Source of the DNA: Thiomicrorhabdus indica
GTDB taxonomy: Bacteria > Pseudomonadota > Gammaproteobacteria > Thiomicrospirales > Thiomicrospiraceae
Direction of reading: 5' to 3'
NCBI RefSeq assembly: GCF_004293625.1
Contig: NZ_CP033040.1
Span: 372,001 to 436,000 of the forward strand
DNA length: 64,000 nucleotides
The notes under the pieces were generated by a model, which ran no database searches, had not been told where the DNA came from, and saw only the letters and a program-made list of their open reading frames with translations. Every line of letters begins with the position of its first letter. Positions within the stretch are counted from its first letter, which is position 1. Shown in pieces: positions 29,001 to 36,579 of the stretch. A program made the translations under genes and the position numbers.

Positions 29001-31682
29001 GGTGATGGTGTAGCTTTCAGCACCTTCGGCAAAGTAGTCTTCCAGTGATTCATTGGTAAATGTTGTTTCGGAGGTTCCGCCAATAATTGTCACAATTTCG
29101 GTGGCTACATAGTCTGCATTTGTCACGCCATCGCCTTGTTTCAAAGCGCCAGCAACATCTGGCTTGTTGTATGTCAAAGCAACAGTAATGATTTCACCAG
29201 CAGGTACTTCGACTGGATTACCATTTTGATCAACAAGTTGTACTCTGTGAGATAACCACTCGCTTTCTGCAACCGAGTCATTATCTAAAATTCTGACATA
29301 GACTGTATCTTCAGGGCCAAATCTAGGTGTGTTATCGACAGAGTCTTCTTCATTTGGCGTGTCAGGATCGGTTGGCTCCGTCGGCTCTGGATTGCTCGGC
29401 TGTCCAGGTTCTTGGCCTTCTTCAGGGGGAGATAGATTATTACGAGCCTCATTGTCGGTAATCGTTCCGGTGACACTGATTGCATCGCTTTGTGCGCCAT
29501 TAGCTAATGTATGTAGTGCGACATTTTCATAGGTATTATTCGCCTGAGAAACTGCATCAATGGTGACAGTGTATTGCTCGTCATTTTCGGCAAGATAATC
29601 ATCCAAAGCTTCGTTATAGAAAGTGGTTTCGCTTGTCCCGCCAACGATTGTGACTTCGGTATCGGCTACATAATCATTGGCTTCGGCAGGGTCATCACCA
29701 CTACCTGCGTAGCTCAAGGTAACGGTAATAGTTTCGCCATTTGCAACCGTTATTGGATTTCCTTCAGCATCGACTAATTGCAATGTATGGGATAAGAAAT
29801 TGCTCTCAGCCTGAGTGTCATTATTAGTGATTTTGACAAAGACATTTTGCTCATTATCCAGAATGGTTGTGGTGACTGGCGCTTGGTCAATGACAACATC
29901 CTCATAGCCAGTAGTCGGTGTTGGTCGAGTGTAAGAACCTTGGTCAATTGTGACTTTATAAGTTTCTTCATTGTCGCGGATAATATCGGGAAAACTTGCT
30001 GTAGAAATCACGCTTCCGAGATTTATCGAGATTTGTGGAGAGTTATCATAATCTTCAGAGCCATCAGAAACAGTTTGCTCTTCTGCTCCTGTTGCAGAAT
30101 CGCCATCAGCACCGAATGTAATATTAATGGTGCCCAGTTGACTATCTAGTTTAGTATCTGGGCTGAAAACGGTTTCGCCGGGGGTAAATGCCAATGCCAT
30201 ATACTTAGCATCACTGCCCTCATTTACTTGGTTCGCAAAGGTATATTCGCCTGTTTGCGGGTCTAAAATCGGCTCGCCATTTCCGTCTAGTGCAATCAAC
30301 TTAATAACGACAGGTTCTGCATTTGTCTGTTCATTCGGATTATTTGGCTCGCCACCATCATTCAGGTCATTTGGATCATTGGGCGTTTCTGATTCGTTAT
30401 CGATACTATTATCGGTTATGGTGGTTTCAACACCTTCTTCGCGCACTGTCACCGATGCATAGGCAGCTGGAGATGGAGATTGGTAGTTTGAAATGGTGAC
30501 GTTGAAAAATTCACCGTTATCGGAAATATAATCATCCAGTGCATCGGCTGACACGCGAGTATTTAATTCAATACCTTCCAGTGTTGCTTGTTGCAGATAG
30601 TCATTTGAACCTTCGGCAGGCTCTTGATCTGAATTTCTGGTGGCTGAATTGTCTTTGAATGCAAAATCAACCGTACCCGCTTGAGTTTCAAGACGGGTAT
30701 CGTCATTAAATAGAATGCTGTTTGGTGCGAAAGCCAAAGCGATATAATAAGCTGAATCGCCTTCTGGAGCCGAATTGACTTCAAGATAATTTCCTTCCTG
30801 ATCTTTCAGAGGTTCACCTTGCACATTCGCTGCAACCACTTTGATGATGGTTCTTGGCGGAGGAGGTGGTTCAGTAGGTTCGGGCGTTGGCACTTCCGTA
30901 GGTGGCTCTGTTGGTTCAGGCGTTGGCTCTTCGGTTGGCACTTCCGTAGGTGGCTCTGTTGGTTCAGGCGTTGGCTCTTCGGTTGGCACTTCCGTAGGTG
31001 GCTCTGTTGGTTCAGGCGTTGGCTCTTCGGTTGGCGCTTCCGTAGGCGGTTCTGTTGGTTCAGGCGTTGGCTCTTCGGTTGGTGCCTCTGTAGGCGGTTC
31101 AGTCGGCTCAGGGGTTGGTTCGGGTGTAGGAATGACTAATTCTTCCGTTGCACGGTCTGCTTGTTCAACGTTTTCTTCAAAGTCAATTTCACGAGTATCG
31201 GTTACATAACCTGCTGTGACTTCACCCGTTTCAGCGTTACGTTCATCTTCAACCCCTTGTTGATTCGATGAACTTAATTCTTCGTCAGTGTTGTTGGATT
31301 GGTTAATGGCTTCGGCTTGTGTTTGGAAAGCGGCTTGTTGTTCAGAAGGTATTTGAATTTCAGTCCCGTCTACAGATTCAAAACGCCCCTCGACAATAGC
31401 ACGTTGCAGTGAATCGAAATTTCCGACAAGTTGCTCAGGAAGTTCTTGGAAAGCTTCAACAGGAACCACATCATTGTCGATAACAAACTGAGAGTCACTA
31501 CCGATTGATAGAGTATTTCCATCAACGGTTTCAATGGCGACTGTTGCGCCTTCTTGAGTAAGAACCACTTCATTCAAAAACAGTTCAGAGCCTTCGGATA
31601 GTACTCGAACCTCTTGTGTTTCCGTATCTAGAACGAGTACTTCACCTTTGATTCCGACTACTTTACCAACAACAATTGACAT
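20001..31682 (-). CDS. Giant LapA-like RTX adhesin, type I secreted, 3,893 residues
   Basis: Predicted biofilm adhesin. Met at 31682 is chosen over an upstream in-frame start at 31754 because CTGGAG lies 8 bp before it and the LapA-type retention module begins there (SIVVGKVVGIKGEV). Order: retention module (1-~150), acidic linker, Pro/Thr/Glu 16-residue repeats (~184-275), about six Calx-beta-like repeats (~275-1270) ending in TITDN-type turns, and many cadherin/VCBS-like domains (~1270-3380). Sparse RTX nonapeptides (GAGNDSITGGSGNDSIDGS ~3400; GAGNDTITADNDD ~3500), a further beta-domain and a very acidic tail (~3715-3893) follow. The usual Ala-Ala-Gly LapG cut site is absent from the N-terminal region. 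Five decamers lie inside. Its secretion genes converge on it. Confidence 0.93.
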   Translation of the reverse strand: MSIVVGKVVGIKGEVLVLDTETQEVRVLSEGSELFLNEVVLTQEGATVAIETVDGNTLSIGSDSQFVIDNDVVPVEAFQELPEQLVGNFDSLQRAIVEGRFESVDGTEIQIPSEQQAAFQTQAEAINQSNNTDEELSSSNQQGVEDERNAETGEVTAGYVTDTREIDFEENVEQADRATEELVIPTPEPTPEPTEPPTEAPTEEPTPEPTEPPTEAPTEEPTPEPTEPPTEVPTEEPTPEPTEPPTEVPTEEPTPEPTEPPTEVPTPEPTEPPPPPRTIIKVVAANVQGEPLKDQEGNYLEVNSAPEGDSAYYIALAFAPNSILFNDDTRLETQAGTVDFAFKDNSATRNSDQEPAEGSNDYLQQATLEGIELNTRVSADALDDYISDNGEFFNVTISNYQSPSPAAYASVTVREEGVETTITDNSIDNESETPNDPNDLNDGGEPNNPNEQTNAEPVVIKLIALDGNGEPILDPQTGEYTFANQVNEGSDAKYMALAFTPGETVFSPDTKLDSQLGTINITFGADGDSATGAEEQTVSDGSEDYDNSPQISINLGSVISTASFPDIIRDNEETYKVTIDQGSYTRPTPTTGYEDVVIDQAPVTTTILDNEQNVFVKITNNDTQAESNFLSHTLQLVDAEGNPITVANGETITVTLSYAGSGDDPAEANDYVADTEVTIVGGTSETTFYNEALDDYLAENDEQYTVTIDAVSQANNTYENVALHTLANGAQSDAISVTGTITDNEARNNLSPPEEGQEPGQPSNPEPTEPTDPDTPNEEDSVDNTPRFGPEDTVYVRILDNDSVAESEWLSHRVQLVDQNGNPVEVPAGEIITVALTYNKPDVAGALKQGDGVTNADYVATEIVTIIGGTSETTFTNESLEDYFAEGAESYTITIASVIQQAGSFENIEPEVDENGDLLEVTGTINDNPSQDTENPDTPIEPTDPDDPNDPNDSEEPNPVYGSEDSVYVKIIHNDTQAESNFLSHTVQLVDANGDPVIVEAGETITVSLSYAGSGTDHAEDNDYVATTEVTIVGGTSETTFYNEALDDYLAENDEQYTVTISAATQDQGTYENLAIDTANNSVTGTITDNPAQDTENPNTPEEPTIPDDPEDPNDTPDPTPVYGPEDTVYVKILDDDTEQEGDSLSHRLQLVDKDGTPVNVPAGETITVTLTYTPAQNNGALNQNDNGDHEDYTATTSVQLIGNGNNSEVTFTNDSIIDFLNENDESYTITIDTITQANGTFENIVTAKDGNTPYEGNPMSVTGTITNGMTIGTPDSAYVDEDNFDATDADSSLTGTLHDNGGVADPDGNSSSGNPTLLNISTGFENNEYTFTFEDSLVLNSENDSNLSIPAGGINELSSGGVALQYVTNGSTFTAYKGAGRTDADKVFDIVLSKNTNDDGSDDGYTYTQYQNIDHPIADNANDPATSDDTLSLTFGYKVTGTNGNTNESAVQNFTVTVNDSLPAGSNQTVSVNEDNDKLIVISAEPFANGEIEIDNNKDGPSTVASGNSIDIYDADGNDLIGSVTNHGNGTVTFTPETHFSGQASFDYSVSDRDNDTASATVTVNVLPVADGVTMQADKTGNDAIVAVEDNSNTNDSPTHTQTNFAIGLGLTLSTVVDASDETTTGTTTYDSIERQGLLDFVFDNADGTNDGYLVGLDTDGNGTLDTTLFTLGTGNDGNSFSIYITDGDFHPTDLDNTDAIQLTQAEYAQLAISPIEDSHHNVDFTVTTESHEVTDAGALLSPDVISTTSTQNVTVDLQAMTDPVTIDLAVVNTVDTSVTLEDKQLADGSAGSDGHNDHINLTINEDTNDGRSYVNLKDIILERYGDIDGSENFKFEISSLANDGVKITVEGVGTKTISTTPQIFDFSSDDPYIRLDPPENFSGDLSTISIKLIALDNDTDSTVTETETSDVITLDVFVNPIADDVTLPNVETTEDTAVKLFAGLNTTDTTAGTESITQIVINDLPAGWVLKDHNGVTLITGNGTDDATIDVANVGLANVQNYSVTPPAHSSADIDLSVDVTVQDVQTVNSVLQTDTDTFNHTLNIKVTPVAEVTTPNNSGANDLSTDTDGDTNADLEINPDHTYSSNAKEDGNNGAMEWFNLGTDGGFNLETGWLNQDNTDLDYDSSNVTQTDSEETFALLTFMDTNDNPIAGSQYRYSEDGGNTYTSAIIDTNGQVEIPAQYLDTLQIITPDQLSGDFKILVEAKTVDHDEDNVSQTDTEISGASYLYFTVDPVADDVTVAIKQSFGKEDAGRDSNGDATDGANSIPLNVKITTDDTDGSETYTIVLSEIPDGASIYYDGTLINPDDGVVNANISATNDAGGTWSLEIAEFDNNATFNYIPVYNDNSNVNLKLAANSVDGAQSGAQITNLDINVKIQGVADTPTNDGTISVTIDDTDNQQQTYNAIVHEDTDSVTLATLFVNGTPNFSSADIAGGDGSESFFIKINLTQTQVDDGFSISGAGISQLNATTWLLNSDDFANAKINIPANYSGEVDFNLTLQTVEDDDASGNTIGDSDIETVNLSILVTPETEGTLSNSASQDEDTVQTLTFNFDNKGDATESLTALQIDTNSISLAGVKLFKNGTEITDTGLVDVDPTSDVITASIPADLDTDYTFDFQYQTSDTTNDSSKFTDVESIGNDYDDTNANWITDTYTVTVNAVTDTTTSSLGTITDIDGDGNADVSYDSGTKTVTVTDNTVFEVPIILTADDMTSEGSNGQDTDGSETIHQFVEVSGVPKGIDIVGGTYLGDITDANGNTTETGRWRVEIDEDLIIDDANGETNLIQFEVGRTSYADINQEITLEIFHQDNGSTVLSNTETFTLVIDGNNFGGTGGTIDQPMDLVVNFTPEDFIEDTDKTLDNLVSVADDAGSINDSSKYAITITNLSGASISGMNDEGGFYSLTGTGDVNAVIASLQSITLTPDSNDNINTPVDVQFDLVITTYGVNEHNSYPINDVSLPIAPVTDESTISITGGGITEDTATTFNVDLSNLADEDRNILVDGKLYIQLTDNGVTENGAGNSGTFEGVGFSLPNLTTINANVIQDDQGNSLPAGNYYVIDSNVLAGFDFDSALQIKYTPPADQYGNEISITSYALTQEDPESSSYSTMTWLTSGTVSHTVTPVNDGFAGTPSMSGNEDEIALLSLNGGTLSDSSESITGASLQDVPFGYEVYINGVKQTGQISGQDAEGNYLYDYSLNVSSIAELETVGIQRVGVENFSGTLEGVSLVITGGESGNAGTLFSGTIDVNFNPVADSLLNMTATKTFGDEYTWVAMNLNANVKDTDGSETLTASFTAASGSEALDDTALFRLNGIVLDGSQATFNSGTWTISGIAYDEIGNLEMLYHQYEDDIDVVVKTVDTASGLPTDTLNDANDSQDSFNLRLEGSTSIITGDEDNVIVAGDTGVTVDSGAGNDSITGGSGNDSIDGSAGIDTAVYSGAITDYQFSYNFGTSTLTIEGAEGTDTLTSIEKLNFNGTIYTLEIGTTGVDTIDVSGSGQYLIIAGAGNDTITADNDDYVITGDASSLTTPVQFSTLDVDDPNTAGVDEASDGVIIDGIIEGMSYKTSSGITGTTDATGSFKFNNGDTVTFSIGSIVIGTADAGDLAAGKVFLQDLANTDRTDLEDDYVQVMAVFLQTLDSEGNTAGGIQISDSAHQAFADESLNLSSMSLAQMNDLLVAHGYTPVDIETAMDHVMDMLVANTDLDEDDFVPFELQDEVIEEETLEKVIANEGTEENSDIDETVPEETTDENSLDTESAHESIDDHTETSTPETPENDVAAESSEETADEENGTSIDNDSDGTLLIEEELIIEDSIEEETETDSESDEPEADMPETSELFDTGEDQIPLPNSEGAEEPTEEVTPAPADNDATSGDDSVVIQEKEAIVIEESQTDF
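27880..30850 (-). repeat. Calx-beta-like domain repeats within the adhesin gene
   Basis: About six related units of roughly 120-170 codons. Each carries the pattern VYVKI..NDT, SLSHxxQLVDxxG.P, GETITVTLTY, TSETTFYNEALDDYLAENDE and VTGTITDN. The units near 28440-28800 and 29500-29830 are nearly identical in protein but differ at many synonymous sites. They are therefore old or codon-shuffled duplications rather than recent copies, and the array should be fairly stable to recombination. Confidence 0.8.
30862..31130 (-). repeat. 48-bp tandem repeats coding a Pro/Thr/Glu linker
   Basis: Between four and five copies of a 48-bp unit encode PTPEPTEPPTE(A/V)PTEE. The central copies (about 30900-31080) are almost identical in DNA, which makes copy-number change by slippage likely. 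The stretch forms a stiff, acidic spacer between the retention module and the first beta-domain, where wall- or membrane-spanning linkers are common. Confidence 0.9.
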
Positions 31683-31869
31683 TTTGACCACTCCAGATAA
31701 ATAAATTTGGAGGTTTATCATAACAACCAATGTCATTGAGGCTACTGTACTCAAGGACGGTTTTTAATACATAAAAGTTTAGGGTAAAGTGAATAGGTAT
31801 GCTTTATAGGTTGTAATTAAATATTTTTAGCGGTTGAATTTTTAGCCAATTAAGAATTAATGAAGCCAT

Positions 31870-32940
31870 CTATATTGCCGGAATATCTTCATTTGGATAG
31901 AGAAGTTTGGATTCATCTTGCATCTCTTCTTGAAACTCATCTACCTTTTCTTCCACCATGTCGCTACGTGCAAAACGAGCAATGTGATATAGGGCTTCCC
32001 CCTCATTAACCAACGGTAAACGCATTTGACCGATAATGATTCCACTATAGGGTGAATAAACTTCCACTTCACTCTCACCGAATGGATCAGAAATCACGCC
32101 AATTAAGGTTTTTTTCGCTTCCACGCGAACACCATCTTCGGCAAGAGATCGGAAAATTCCGCTATGAGGGGCTCGAATCCAGAAGCTACTGCGTGCAATG
32201 ACAGGTTTACGAGTGGAAGTGTTTTGTCGACGTGAGGCCGGTAACATTTCTAAATGGCGCATAACATTGATAATGCCGTTGACCCCTGCTCGAATTGAGA
32301 ACTCATCAAAGCGTAAAGCTTCACCGGCTTCGTAGAGTAAAATCGGAATGCCCATTTTAACCGCAGCGGCGCGTAAAGAACCGTCACGCAGGTCTGAGTT
32401 GAGCATCACCGGTGCACCAAAAGATTCCGCCATGGCTTTGACTTCTGGTGTGTTTAAGTCGGCACGAATTTGTGGGAGATTGGTTCGATTGATTGCACCG
32501 GTATGTAAATCGATACCATGCGTGGATTTTTTAACAATTTCATTCAAGAAAGTGTGTGCTAACCGGCCGGCAATACTTCCCGTTCTAGATCCCGGAAAGC
32601 TACGGTTTAAATCACGACGATCAGGAAGATAGCGTGAATGGTTAATAAAACCGTGTAAATTGACAATCGGTACCGTAATTAAGGTGCCTTTGAGTCGTTT
32701 CAAGGATTTTACCTTGAGCAGTCGGCGAATTATTTCAACACCGTTAAGCTCATCTCCGTGAATTGCAGCACTGATAAAGAGGGTTGGGCCTGCTTGACGT
32801 CCGCACCACACCTGAACTGGCATAGTAAGCTCACTATGGGTGTAGAGTTTACCAATTTGCACATTTATTGTTTTGCGCTCGCCGGGTTGGACAATTTTAT
32901 CGGCAATAGTAATCGGTTGATTTTTGGTACGTTGCGTCAT
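31870..32940 (-). CDS. Succinylglutamate desuccinylase/aspartoacylase-family metalloprotein
   Basis: A 356-residue zinc carboxypeptidase-like (M14-related) protein. Metal-site motifs are AAIHGDELNG (HxxE) near residue 59 and GIDLHTGA (third ligand His), with the substrate-binding Arg region DLNRSFPG between them. A C-terminal beta-domain (about 255-340) is typical of the AstE/AspA branch. It lies 11 bp after rimK on the same strand; this pairing of RimK with an AstE-like protein recurs in proteobacteria, which suggests a role in removing or editing glutamate-type modifications. Substrate unknown. One near-decamer (32562-32570) is embedded. Confidence 0.85.
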   Translation of the reverse strand: MTQRTKNQPITIADKIVQPGERKTINVQIGKLYTHSELTMPVQVWCGRQAGPTLFISAAIHGDELNGVEIIRRLLKVKSLKRLKGTLITVPIVNLHGFINHSRYLPDRRDLNRSFPGSRTGSIAGRLAHTFLNEIVKKSTHGIDLHTGAINRTNLPQIRADLNTPEVKAMAESFGAPVMLNSDLRDGSLRAAAVKMGIPILLYEAGEALRFDEFSIRAGVNGIINVMRHLEMLPASRRQNTSTRKPVIARSSFWIRAPHSGIFRSLAEDGVRVEAKKTLIGVISDPFGESEVEVYSPYSGIIIGQMRLPLVNEGEALYHIARFARSDMVEEKVDEFQEEMQDESKLLYPNEDIPAI

Positions 32941-32951
32941 TTTTTACAGTC

Positions 32952-33863
32952 TTAGCCTTTACCACGAGTCCGTGATTGATTGCGTTTTTTGCCGACATTA
33001 TTTTCAATGAATTCAATGATCATGCCGGCAATGTCTTTCGCCGTGGCGTTTTCAATGCCCTCTAAGCCTGGAGAGGAATTGACTTCCATTACCACAGGCC
33101 CATGGTTAGAACGAAGCAAGTCCACACCGCATACATTCAACCCCATGGCTTTAGCGGCATTTACCGCGGTGGCTCTTTCCGCAGCGGTGATTTTAATCAG
33201 GTTGGCTGTTCCACCTTGATGCAGGTTGGAACGGAACTCACCTTCTTTTCCTTGTCGCTTCATGGCAGCAATCACTTTGCCCCCCACCACGAAACAACGT
33301 ATGTCTGCTCCTTTGGCTTCAGAGATGAACTCTTGCACCAAAATGTCGGCTTTTAGACCATTAAAGGCTTGGATAACTGAGGTTGCCGCGGATTGGGTTT
33401 CTGCAAGCACAACACCAACACCTTGTGTTCCTTCGAGTAATTTGATTACGACAGGAGCACCTCCAACGGTTTTTAGCAAGTCTTCGATATCGTCCGGTGA
33501 GTGGGCAATTCCTGTTACGGGCAACCCAATGCCTTTTCTTGATAATAATTGCATACTGCGCAGCTTATCACGAGAACGACTAATGGCAACCGACTCGTTC
33601 AGAGGGAAAACGTTCATCATTTCAAATTGGCGTAATACCGCTGTTCCATAAAACGTAACAGACGCACCAATACGTGGAATCACGGCATCAAATCCCTGTA
33701 AAACTTCACCTTTATAGTGAATTTCAGGGTTCACAGAGTTGATGTTCATATAGCAGCGCAGTGCATCAATTACTTTGACTTCATGGCCTCGGTTTTCGGC
33801 CGCTTCAACCAAGCGTTGTGTTGAGTAGAGTTCAGGGCCTCGAGATAAAATTGCGATTTTCAT
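32952..33863 (-). CDS. rimK: RimK-type ATP-grasp ligase (S6 glutamate ligase)
   Basis: Adds glutamate residues to the C-terminus of ribosomal protein S6 in well-studied homologues. The 303-residue protein starts [18 protein letters not shown], has RimK N-terminal features ([33 protein letters not shown]), an ATP-grasp core ([33 protein letters not shown]) and the metal site [15 protein letters not shown]. The ATG at 33863 is used because AAGGAG lies 10 bp upstream; the upstream GTG at 33872 would sit one base from that site. Followed by the AstE-like gene. Confidence 0.94.
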   Translation of the reverse strand: MKIAILSRGPELYSTQRLVEAAENRGHEVKVIDALRCYMNINSVNPEIHYKGEVLQGFDAVIPRIGASVTFYGTAVLRQFEMMNVFPLNESVAISRSRDKLRSMQLLSRKGIGLPVTGIAHSPDDIEDLLKTVGGAPVVIKLLEGTQGVGVVLAETQSAATSVIQAFNGLKADILVQEFISEAKGADIRCFVVGGKVIAAMKRQGKEGEFRSNLHQGGTANLIKITAAERATAVNAAKAMGLNVCGVDLLRSNHGPVVMEVNSSPGLEGIENATAKDIAGMIIEFIENNVGKKRNQSRTRGKG

Positions 33864-33911
33864 AATAGTCACTCTCCTTGAAAACGATATTATGGATTAT
33901 AGTACGTAAAC

Positions 33912-34550
33912 TTATTTAGCAGGGTTGGCAATTTGTCCGGTTGAACTATTGCAGCGAAACCAACCTGCAATGCTGGCTCTAGGAAGTTTGGTGGGTAAAA
34001 CTTCGTGAGGAATCTGTTCGCTCAGAAAAACAACCAGTTTGCCAATAGAAGGCGTTACTGTCGTTTGAATGATTTCCTCGTTTTCATTGTATAGTACAAG
34101 TTCACCACCATTTTTTGCATCCCAGTCAGGATTTAAATAAAGAACCGTACTGACCATTCGATTGGCTTGCCCTTTAAAACTATCCAAGTGGGTTTTGTAA
34201 AAATCACCCGTTTTATAAAGTGCATAGTGCGCTTCGTATTCGAACAGACCCATAAATAGTGCGCGATTTAGCGCCTGTTGTAAGTTGGTCATTATCGCTA
34301 AAAACTCAATTTGAGAGGGTGTTTCACCTGTTAGCCAACGAATTTGATCGCGACGGATGTTATTATTAATTTGTCGCTCATCACTGCGTCCAATGCCTGC
34401 TTTTTTTAACCGGCCGGTCTCTTCAGCCTCCAGTAATTCATTTAATAACGCCAAGCATAAGCTTTCAGAGATGGCACTTGGCCATTCGTACCAACCTTTT
34501 TCGACCAACTGGTCAAGCATGGTTTCAATGGCAATTGGATCTAATTTCAC
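33912..34550 (-). CDS. 2-oxoglutarate/Fe(II)-dependent oxygenase (prolyl-4-hydroxylase-like)
   Basis: A 212-residue single-domain dioxygenase. The facial triad is visible as KTHLDSF (HxD, about residue 118) and IPHEVLP (distal His, about residue 180), with RASIAGWFR supplying the Arg that binds 2-oxoglutarate. The family hydroxylates proteins (for example elongation factor Tu or ribosomal proteins) or small molecules; the substrate cannot be read here. Upstream neighbour of rimK on the same strand, 48 bp away. One decamer (34409-34418) encodes TGR. Confidence 0.85.
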   Translation of the reverse strand: MKLDPIAIETMLDQLVEKGWYEWPSAISESLCLALLNELLEAEETGRLKKAGIGRSDERQINNNIRRDQIRWLTGETPSQIEFLAIMTNLQQALNRALFMGLFEYEAHYALYKTGDFYKTHLDSFKGQANRMVSTVLYLNPDWDAKNGGELVLYNENEEIIQTTVTPSIGKLVVFLSEQIPHEVLPTKLPRASIAGWFRCNSSTGQIANPAK

Positions 34551-35181
34551 AGGCGTAATCTCAAATATCTTTTACAAAATAGCGCCAATCGCAGCCAAAT
34601 TTTTTTGGTGAGACTGGTGGTTTGTGCATCGGTAAAAGAAAAAAATAGAAGGGTATTTTCGACAGGCGAAAAAAGTTCGCGGATTATCCTGCCAAACGAT
34701 GGTTTTGGCAATAAAAAAATTGCAATTTAAATCAATTATTTTTGCAGGAATATCAAGAGGATAGGGGAGGTTAAATTTTTCTTGATTTTTTTGGAAAAAA
34801 CCGAATAATACCGTCTTCCTTTTTCACACAGAAACCTTCCTCCTTGAAGGCAACAGAAAGAAAAATGGTTAACACCTCACACTTTTGTTTCCGCAAAAGA
34901 ATTGGGGTCACAGCAAAGCAGCAATTGAGCGATTCTATGAGCATAGTTAACTATGTGATTAGAAGAGCGATTGCCGCGAACAGACCTGTGACTTTAATTA
35001 GGAAGCGGTGTGGCTGGGGTTGTTGCTACTAGCCTTTGTAGTGATAACTAATAATTAATCATTCATCCATTTATTATTTATCAAATTAATGTTTCAAGCT
35101 TTAGGTTAAGTCTGCGGCACTTTAGGTGTTGGTGGTTGCCTCCTCGCTGAAAATGGGTGTTTAAATAAAGGTATTCTATTC
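34551..35181 (+). other. 631-bp region upstream of speD, possible structured leader
   Basis: No known gene recognised. It includes a 14-bp perfect palindrome (CATAGTTAACTATG, about 34943-34956) and other short dyads in 34830-35040. An open frame at 34865-35032 from an ATG would encode 55 residues rich in Arg/Lys and ending CGWGCCY. The position before polyamine genes makes a regulatory leader possible, but I recognise no riboswitch class. The rest is A/T-rich and featureless to the eye. Confidence 0.35.
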
Positions 35182-35682
35182 ATGTCTCCACATGCTGAAA
35201 ATATTTTGGTCACCAGTAATGACCATTTTGAAGTCATCGAAAAAACCACGGTCATCGATGATACTTGGCCAACCCATGACCAAGCGGTTGAAGATGCCAC
35301 CCTTGACCATTTTATCTGTCGCGATGGCAAACAGTTTGCCGGCACTCATTTGATTATCGATCTTTGGGGTGCGAGTCATCTAGATAATCTAGAAGTGATG
35401 GAAAATGCTCTTCGTGAAGCAGTTGAAAAGGCTAAAGCGACTTTGTTACATATTCACTTGCACCATTTTACGCCAAACGGTGGGATTTCTGGGGTAGCGG
35501 TGTTAGCGGAATCTCATATTTCGGTTCACTCATGGCCAGAGCGAAACTATGCGGCGTTTGATGTATTTATGTGCGGTGATTCTGAGCCGGAAAAAGCAAT
35601 TGAAGTCCTAAAAGCAGCGTTTAGTCCCACTGATGTTAAAGTCGATACGATTCTTCGTGGTGAAGTGGCTCAGGAGCAGTAA
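35182..35682 (+). CDS. speD: S-adenosylmethionine decarboxylase proenzyme
   Basis: Makes decarboxylated AdoMet, the aminopropyl donor for spermidine. The 166-residue bacterial class 1b-type proenzyme contains the self-cleavage site [11 protein letters not shown] (about residue 112), whose Ser becomes the pyruvoyl cofactor, and the catalytic Cys in FMCGDSEP. An N-terminal extension of about 50 residues precedes the usual start region ([10 protein letters not shown]). Its stop overlaps the speE ATG (TAATG), so the two are coupled. Confidence 0.95.
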   Translation: MSPHAENILVTSNDHFEVIEKTTVIDDTWPTHDQAVEDATLDHFICRDGKQFAGTHLIIDLWGASHLDNLEVMENALREAVEKAKATLLHIHLHHFTPNGGISGVAVLAESHISVHSWPERNYAAFDVFMCGDSEPEKAIEVLKAAFSPTDVKVDTILRGEVAQEQ

Positions 35683-36536
35683 TGGCAGACAAGAAAACCT
35701 ATTTAGAAACTCTTTATCCTACTTGGGGACAAAATTTCGTCATGGATGAAGTATTGTTTGAAGTTGAAACCGAGCACCAGCATTTGGTTATTTTCAATAA
35801 TGCACAGTGGGGCACGGTGATGGCACTGGATGGTGTTATTCAAACGACCGAAAAAGACGAGTTTGTCTATCATGAAATGATGACTCATGTCCCGATGTTA
35901 GCGCACGGTAATCCCAAGAAGGTGTTGATTATTGGCGGTGGTGATGGTGGTATTTTGCGAGAGGTCTTAAAACATCAGAATGTTGAGTTGGTCACCCAAG
36001 TGGAAATCGATCAACAGGTGATTGATATGTGCGTGAAGTATTTGCCGAATCACTCTCAAGGAGCTTACGACAACCCGAAAGCGAATATTGTGATTGCCGA
36101 TGGAGTGGATTTTGTTAATGAATGCACGGAAAAGTTTGATCTGATTATTTCCGATTCAACCGATCCAATGGGGCCGGGGGAAGTACTGTTTACTTCGCGT
36201 TTTTATCAAGGTATTCAAAATTGTTTGAATGACGGTGGCGTGTTTGTGGCGCAAAATGGCGTGAGCTTTATGCAGACGGACGAAGTCACCACGACGTATA
36301 AACGTTTGAGTCCACTGTTTGCGCAAGCGAGTTTTTATTCTGGTGCTGTACCGACTTATGTGGGAGGGATTATGACTTTCGCATGGGCAACCGATAACTT
36401 AGAGTTAAAAGAGGTTTCATTAGAAACCTTGCAAGTACGCTTTAAGCAGTCTGGAATCAAAACGCGCTTCTATACTCCAGAAGTGCACAAGGGCGCATTT
36501 GCGTTACCGCAATATGTGTTAGATGCTATCGCTTAG
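35682..36536 (+). CDS. speE: Spermidine synthase (polyamine aminopropyltransferase)
   Basis: Transfers the aminopropyl group from decarboxylated AdoMet to putrescine. The 284-residue protein has the family motifs [28 protein letters not shown] (AdoMet-binding loop), VEIDQQVID, and [18 protein letters not shown] with the catalytic Asp. Directly coupled to speD. The following 180-bp gap before the decarboxylase gene holds a long inverted-repeat element. Confidence 0.96.
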   Translation: MADKKTYLETLYPTWGQNFVMDEVLFEVETEHQHLVIFNNAQWGTVMALDGVIQTTEKDEFVYHEMMTHVPMLAHGNPKKVLIIGGGDGGILREVLKHQNVELVTQVEIDQQVIDMCVKYLPNHSQGAYDNPKANIVIADGVDFVNECTEKFDLIISDSTDPMGPGEVLFTSRFYQGIQNCLNDGGVFVAQNGVSFMQTDEVTTTYKRLSPLFAQASFYSGAVPTYVGGIMTFAWATDNLELKEVSLETLQVRFKQSGIKTRFYTPEVHKGAFALPQYVLDAIA

Positions 36537-36579
36537 GCAGTTGCGTGGAAGATTAGTTTTGTTGTAGAGATTTGCTGGA

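Noticed and set aside
20083-29777. Numerous plus-strand ORFs of 60-130 codons across the adhesin gene
   Set aside because: All are antisense to a continuous 3,893-codon gene with clear domain repeats.
30862-31130. CRISPR-like regular repeat spacing
   Set aside because: The units are contiguous, code in frame for Pro/Thr/Glu repeats and have no unique spacers or cas genes.
30819-31209. Long plus-strand frames rich in Gly/Ser/Val or Arg/Trp opposite the adhesin linker
   Set aside because: They are mirror images of the 48-bp repeats, whose length is a multiple of three and so keeps antisense frames open; no ribosome site or known motif.
31683-31754. Extra 24 N-terminal residues for the adhesin
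   Set aside because: The internal ATG at 31682 has a good ribosome site and the LapA-like module begins there; the upstream start lacks both.
33226-33651. A 141-codon plus-strand ORF opposite rimK
   Set aside because: Antisense to strongly conserved ATP-grasp motifs of rimK.
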